Below are positions 59,516 to 64,000 of a DNA stretch of 64,000 bases, in pieces. The DNA is taken from positions 1-64,000 of the forward strand of contig JASJOG010000238.1 of NCBI GenBank assembly GCA_030142905.1, given 5' to 3'. The stretch comes from Heliopora coerulea (Eukaryota; Cnidaria; Anthozoa; Scleralcyonacea; Helioporidae). Positions within the stretch are counted from its first letter, which is position 1, and each line of letters begins with the position of its first letter. The notes beneath the pieces were generated by a model. It searched no databases. It saw only the letters and a program-made list of their open reading frames with translations, and was not told the origin of the DNA. A program made the position numbers and the translations under genes.

Positions 59516-59553
59516 CTCCACTGAGGAAGCCGTGAAAGGCGAAACGTTTGGAG
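59516..59553 (+). ncRNA. Hammerhead-like motif in the inverted Penelope copy
   Basis: Identical to the motif at 55777-55814 but on plus: stem I CTCCA/TGGAG, CTGAGGA core, GAAA and a minimal ACGU stem III. Confidence 0.55.
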
Positions 59554-59605
59554 GACTTTGAATAAAGGTCTTTATGTCTGAAGAAGTTTATTTTCAAGTA
59601 TTCAA

Positions 59606-59608
<3 letters not shown>

Positions 59609-59648
<40 letters not shown>

Positions 59649-59703
59649 GACATAAAAACATTCATAAATACACACACAAACACACAAACACACACACACA
59701 TAC

Positions 59704-59735
<32 letters not shown>

Positions 59736-59757
59736 GTGTGTGTATATATGTATGTAG
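59609..59757. repeat. (AT)n and (CA)n/(TG)n microsatellites
   Basis: An AT run (59609-59646), then alternating acacac, atatat and tgtgtg tracts. Spurious frames read Y-I-Y-I and T-H-T-H here. Confidence 0.95.
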
Positions 59758-62700
59758 CTTGCCAGTTAACGACCTTCCAAAGCAAACAGCAGCCCTAAGG
59801 GATTATTATTCGTTGTTGTCTGTCAGAAGAGCCAAAAGATGTTTAGTTTACTCTTTGTTTTCGAAAAAAGCGAATACACAAAAGAACGACGGGTACACCG
59901 TAAAAGTATTTCGTCGTCGTTCTATGTTTATAGATACAAGTGTACAATGAACGAAAAACACGGCCAGAAGCAACTCTTCTGGTCTTAAAATAAAGTGTTT
60001 GAAAATTCGAAAAGATCTAGATATCGAAAGAGGGTTAAAGACGCAATTTCTTCAAACAACAGAAATGCGGATTGGTGCCTGATTATTTCAAGTTAATCAA
60101 AACGAAGTGTCTTAAACAGGATACATCTTTGCCGGACCTTGGCACATGCTGATATTATTCACTTTGTTTACGGGTTTAATGCTTGGAATAAGAATACAAG
60201 AGAAATTATTGGTCGCATATTTTTTTCTTTTATAAGGTAATAAAATCAAAGATTTTATCTGTTAAACAGAGTCAGGCGTTGACAGGTCATTACCAATGGT
60301 GCACAACTAAGTTCGATCAAGTACCCTCGGTTATTACTCGAGATAATATAAAAAAATGTTTTCGTTGAAGAACTTTTCTCCCAAATTGCAGCCAAAATAA
60401 GAAAGTCTTTTCTGTAGTAGTCAGGAAGATTAATCTGCATCTTAGATTGCTCATAAAAAACGTTTTAGTTGCGATAAACAAGATGTTATAGTAAAATGCC
60501 GAAGTGTTATAATATAATATAGGGAAAGGTCTCTGGGTATTCCAGTTCATATACGAAGACATCGACTATACCCCACAGTCTAAACATGACTATAAGTATT
60601 AGTAGGCATCTGCACCTTGGTATGCCCACCTGACCTGATTACTGAAAAGGGAGGCAGTTTTTTAGCATGAATTATAAAAAGCCTAACGTCAAAAATCACT
60701 CAAAAATACTTAAATATTAAAATAAAAAGATTTACCGAAATGTCTAAATCGTTAGACTGGAAGAATTTCCCAAGTCCAAACAAACCTACGTTGCTATCAA
60801 CACATCCACTCAACTCCCTTCCCACGCACTGGGAAAACTATTGATCACATCTTTAATTTTCTAAATTTCTGAAAAACCTCAAAAAACCTGTACTACACAA
60901 TCTTAAATTCAATACAGCACACTTTCCAGTCAAAACTCCATAACGTGTGCACTAAAAACGCTACGACATGCTTTATCCCACTTATATGAAGAATAGTATG
61001 TGTAAATTATTTTTCATCATGCATGTTAAATTGCTTCATTGTGCAATCTGACCGCCCCGGTTAATCTATAATTCTTAAAATTGACCCCAATTATTCGTCA
61101 AAGTACATCTTTTGCTCGCATTCTAACTTCCCCTTACCAAAACGCCTAGAGCCTTGAAAAGTGTTTTTGATTCGCTGAATTTTCCAATCTATCCGGAGTG
61201 AGCTTCAAAAATTATTTGAATACGTACTCAAAGTATGCCCTCTTTAACCAATCTTTCATCCGCCACTGTAAAATGTTTTCAACATCTTAAAACTTTAAAC
61301 TACGATAAAATTTGCACCAAACCTTACCAACAAAGTTAAATTTCTGACTATCAGCCCGTGCTAGAAAGCTTCACCTCAATTCGCACGGTTTGTTAGTAAC
61401 ATGTGAACAGCATAAAGTCTAAGCAGCAGATCTCATCTAGAGCAAACGTAGGTGGTATTGTAATTCCAATCATCTAATGCAATTTCACCAATCGAAGTGT
61501 CTCGAAGATTATCAAGTCCTCTCCACATTTCATTTCATAAAGTTATTTGTTGAAAAGATTGGCAGTAGTCTTCAATTCATTAACACGTTATGTTACCAGA
61601 GATCTTTCGTTGTAATTGGTTTTTAAAAGATTTGAAGTACTAGTCGTTGTAAAATTAAATAGCTTAAGTCTATTAAAATTACTACATGGAAATATCCATT
61701 TCATTGCTCCAGTTTCCTCTCTTTAACTAACATTATTAGGCATTGGTAATTTTGTATGTTTTAATACGACATGTTAATACTAATCCTAAAACTGTTGTTT
61801 GTTTAAATAGGTTTTGTGGGTTACCTAGTTACGATATGCTGACTAAATCGAACGTGTGTTCTATACAAATGATAGAAGTAGCCTACGATGAGAGCATTTA
61901 CCCGAACGAAACCTGTCTAACTTCCAAAGAAAGAGGTTTACTATCAATTGAGCACCGGCACTAACGTACTAAGCAACTGTATTTATCCACAAAAATTAAA
62001 ATACCTTCAAGCACTTGAAAGAAGAGTATTTGCCGATGTTATCATTCTTCTATGAACAATTATACTCTCAGTTAATTTTACACGTAATAAAAGAAATAAA
62101 TAACGAATAATCATGGTAGGATATTACAGAGATTGTCATCATAATAAATTTACAAGTAACAGTCTTCAAGGAGTAAGTCAGTCCCTTAAATTACTTTGTA
62201 CGCTGCATTTGGAGCATGTAAGCGATAGGACACATTAGGTTGATGCATAGTTTGCATACTATCCAATCCATTTGAGCAGAGTATTTAAATCACAAATACA
62301 TACGTTTGTATTGGTGTAAAAACGTAACTGACGTTGTATAAAGATCATTCTCAAATTTCTTTACTCAGCAAAAAGATGTTACTTGAGTGTTGAATTAGTC
62401 TAATATTTCTTTTTTTTTCATGTTTTTTTCTAAAGTTGCTTCTTTTTAATTACCATTAAGTTATGGTTCTACTGAAAATTACCTGCTGAACAATTGTTTT
62501 CTAACGAGACTTGCTTGGTACCTAACAGATTTCCAGCTTAAATTGTAATCTCTCTATGTATAGTCCAGTTACTCATCAGTCATTCACTGCTAAACACAGC
62601 TGTGAAACTGAGGAAATATCTAAATTTAAGTAAACTATAACAATCCTAGCCAACCGTATTAACAGCTGAATTTGAAGGTGTTTCGTGAAGTATCATCATC

Positions 62701-63700
62701 TACCGCCAATTCAGGTACCTGGCCAAGTAGCTCTTAGTCTTATCCACTTTACTCAATGATAGCATGAGATTGCTCTATTAAAACTATATAAACTAAAAGT
62801 CTTTGAATGAAGTTGCAACTTCGAGAGTTAATTTTTAATTAAGATTGCACTCAATAACATTCAAGGATAATACATATATATATATATATACATGTTAAAA
62901 ACATTTTAGTCATTAAAATTACCAATAATAGGACAGTACGAGATCATATTACCTTTATTGTGGCACTAGTCTTTCGCCTTTGCTCGGAATAAAGTGGCCA
63001 GTATACGTTATACCAGAAAGACAATTTTATCAGAATCGAAAGCAAAATTCTTGCTGTTCAGCGAAGTGTGCATTAGATTGAAAGAAGACAAATCATCTAA
63101 CAGTAGGGTACAAATTACCGGAATTTTTATTCAGGTCACAACCTTACAAATTGTTATTACCATTATTATGTTGTACGTTCTTGTGTCAGTAGAGAAATTG
63201 AAATGGTGGAATAAATTTGGAAATGATGACGACAAGCGATTCCTTCACAGGGAGGAAAAAATAGTAATTCCTCTTTGAAAAGGGAGTTTTCAACGTTAAT
63301 ACTAATTCATCCTTTGATAATTATTGCAACTACAATAAATAATAAATTAATATGTTAATAATAAAATAATATGTTTTAAAAATTCACGATATAATTGACT
63401 GTTCTGAAACAGACCTCCTTTGAGCCTTATGTCATAATCCCGTATACACCTCATCCCTAGTTCAAATATTCGGAACATAGGTTTTCTAATAGACTGGGTT
63501 TTGTAAGTAGAGACCCCTTTCCCAAGTAATTCAAAGTAACATGTTAATCATTCTTCAGCTGTTATTGGTGTTCATGCACGTTTACAATACATTGTTGTTA
63601 AATGCGCGGCTGTAGACACCATCATTTACTGATATAGTTAAAACATTAAATAGCATTGGAAAAGTCGTCTGCCATTTGTCAGTCTAAAATTGTTGAGCGT
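59758..63700. other. Intergenic DNA, no gene recognised
   Basis: AT-rich with frequent stops on both strands. The longest open stretch (62994-63278, plus, 94 codons) has one hydrophobic segment but no recognisable domain or splice context. A short (TA)n lies at 62874-62890. Confidence 0.45.
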
Positions 63701-63714
63701 TTGCTATAATAAAA

Positions 63715-63842
63715 TAATCTGACCATAGCCAGAGTAAAATCGTTTAGAGTTAACCAGAGTAAAACCGACAGGCGTTCCCAAGATCAAAATGGTCGAGCTT
63801 TAGCTGGAGTAAAGATGTCTTTTGTTAGACAGAGTAAAACCT
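63715..63842. repeat. Degenerate repeat around 'ccagagtaaaa'
   Basis: Four imperfect occurrences of c-agagtaaaa or tggagtaaa at roughly 30-40-bp spacing, just before the terminal minisatellite. Confidence 0.45.
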
Positions 63843-63873
63843 AAAGTGCGATACACACCAACAAGATTTATTG

Positions 63874-64000
63874 ACCGGACGTTTGGCCGACAGATATTTG
63901 ACCGACAGACACTAAACCGACAGATGTTTGACCGACAGGACCTTTGACCGACAGGACATTTCACCGACAGGACATTTGGCCGACAAGACGTTAGGCCGAT
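63874..64000. repeat. 15-16-bp minisatellite (accgacagga...), continues past window
   Basis: About eight units of the type gaccgacaggacattt with variants (accgacagatgtttg, gccgacaagacgttag). The period changes from 15 to 16 bp along the array. It runs to the window end. Confidence 0.88.

Larger units (their letters stand above)
58825..59600 (+). mobile_element. Second Penelope-like copy, inverted and 5'-truncated
   Basis: Reads in the opposite direction from the main element and covers only the end of the linker, the GIY-YIG region and the 3' terminal repeat. The 156-codon endonuclease stretch (58971-59441) is identical in translation to 55889-56359 and carries the same preceding TAA. It ends at a (TA)n run. 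Confidence 0.85.

Noticed and set aside
59574..59798. Frames rich in Y-I-Y-I and T-H-T-H
   Set aside because: Translation of AT and CA dinucleotide repeats.
62994..63278. A 94-codon plus-strand frame with one hydrophobic segment
   Set aside because: No recognisable domain, signal peptide or splice context; consistent with chance in AT-rich DNA.

Overview
The window is animal nuclear DNA. It is AT-rich and intron-rich, loaded with degraded retroelements and DNA transposons, and has no bacterial-style operons. The mix of hammerhead-bearing Penelope-like elements, CR1/jockey-like LINE tails, pogo- and Harbinger-type transposons, a compact Ty3 element and a large secreted EGF-repeat gene suggests a cnidarian, most likely a coral or anemone. 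That assignment is inference.

From about 48.1 kb leftwards, the minus strand is dominated by one giant gene. Its 5' end can be assembled by matching splice phases. A signal-peptide exon (48079-48139) ends in phase 1. It joins two large exons (42262-42652 and 39836-40224) that together make a YWTD-type beta-propeller of about 260 residues. These then enter an array of single-domain calcium-binding EGF exons. Nearly every EGF exon is 117 bp (a few are 120), starts and ends in phase 1, and encodes exactly one domain, so exons can be added, lost or skipped without breaking frame. I count 40 EGF exons with intact frame and splice sites. About 14 more are broken: frameshifted, truncated, or with a lost splice site. 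The gene runs off the left edge.

Within the array, 7554-22556 is three head-to-tail copies of a 5,001-bp unit. Each copy has seven intact EGF exons and three broken ones. By eye I noticed only about five base differences over 15 kb. The unit boundary lies inside an EGF exon, as expected for unequal crossing-over between EGF exons. It is either a very recent amplification or an assembly artefact.

The gene's introns hold a 20-copy 23-bp minisatellite (4109-4568), arrays of short palindromes, LINE tails, a 1.3-kb Harbinger-like element (36238-37543), several MITEs, and in intron 1 a complete-looking Ty3-type retrotransposon (42836-47239) with one uninterrupted Gag-Pol frame.

Upstream of the gene (48.2-64 kb) there is mostly transposable-element DNA. 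It contains a GAT-repeat block, a LINE 3' fragment, a Penelope GIY-YIG remnant, and a TA-flanked pogo-like transposon (51324-54111) with a broken transposase and a divergently oriented intact gene for a zinc-binding HIRAN-domain protein. Next come a tRNA-headed repeat cluster with a textbook hammerhead ribozyme (54419-54464), and a Penelope-like element with an inverted, 5'-truncated second copy (55.7-59.6 kb). The last 4 kb has no recognisable gene and ends in a 15-16-bp tandem repeat.
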